Shown here: positions 5,249-5,343 of the stretch, one piece after another | Position numbering within the stretch: the stretch's first letter is position 1 | How the letters are laid out: every line of letters starts with the position of its first letter | Assembly (NCBI GenBank): GCA_023265355.1 | Contig: JAHFTZ010000173.1 | Span: forward strand, 1-5,343 | Length of the DNA: 5,343 nt | Origin: Terriglobus sp. | Lineage (GTDB): Bacteria; Acidobacteriota; Terriglobia; Terriglobales; Acidobacteriaceae | Reading direction: 5' to 3' | Position numbers and translations under genes: made by a program | Notes under the pieces: generated by a model | Database searches by the model: none | What the model was told of the DNA's origin: nothing | Seen by the model: only the letters and a program-made list of their open reading frames with translations

Positions 5249-5343
5249 CTACGGCTTAACTCCAGCCTGGTTCAAAGCATCCGCCCAAATCGCATAGCCC
5301 GCCTCGCTTGGGTGGGTTCCATCCGGCATCAGCCGCTTTGGCA
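5249..5343 (-). CDS. SGNH/GDSL-type hydrolase, C-terminal fragment
   Basis: The last 30 codons of a gene entering from the right edge, ending in TAG (5251-5249). The visible peptide is PKRLMPDGTHPSEAGYAIWADALNQAGVKP, given here in two parts for reading: PKRLMPDGTHPSEAG then YAIWADALNQAGVKP. DGTHP is block V of the SGNH/GDSL esterase family, supplying the catalytic Asp and His, and HPSEAGYAIWADAL is the usual following helix. Substrate cannot be judged from so little; members include lysophospholipases, acyl-sugar and cell-wall acetyl esterases. The gene converges on dnaA and is unrelated to the replication block. Confidence 0.75.
   Translation of the reverse strand, partial: PKRLMPDGTHPSEAGYAIWADALNQAGVKP

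Overview
The window is a bacterial chromosomal replication-origin neighbourhood with the classic gene order jag/khpB - yidC - yidD - rnpA - rpmH on the minus strand, then a 444-base divergent intergenic region, then dnaA on the plus strand. GC content is about 60 %. The protein styles (DnaA with a GGKHHTTVMHS signature, short Jag starting at its KH domain, YidC with an LAEIKNPNQ-type N-terminus) and a GTCATCCCGTAG-type dispersed repeat suggest an Acidobacteriota, probably family Acidobacteriaceae (Terriglobus/Granulicella-like). That placement is from memory of such proteins, not from a search.

Layout. Positions 1-306: 5' part of jag (minus, runs off the left edge). 356-2140 (or 2170): yidC. 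2171-2314: a gap of 144 bases between yidD and yidC. 2315-2536: yidD, overlapping rnpA by four bases. 2533-2997: rnpA. 3038-3193: rpmH, a 51-residue gene. 3194-3637: intergenic region with a good minus-strand promoter for rpmH, a drop in GC to about 50 % and a few DnaA-box-like sites, hence the candidate oriC. 3638-5074: complete dnaA. 5075-5248: convergent intergenic space occupied by a 142-base nested palindromic repeat. 5249-5343: the C-terminal end of a minus-strand SGNH/GDSL-type hydrolase running off the right edge.

How the genes fit together. DnaA initiates replication; the divergent block makes ribosomal protein bL34, the RNase P protein subunit, and the YidD/YidC membrane-protein insertion machinery with the RNA-binding Jag protein. 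Transcription of both units points away from the intergenic region, as expected if forks leave from there.

I see no new multi-gene system. The points worth a second look are smaller: DnaA has non-canonical residues at two DNA-recognition positions and sits next to an origin with few consensus DnaA boxes; YidC lacks the usual groove arginine; Jag has lost the first glycine of its GXXG loop; two hairpins sit on translation starts (rnpA and yidC), the rnpA one looking like an attenuator; and a repeat element fills the dnaA 3' flank.
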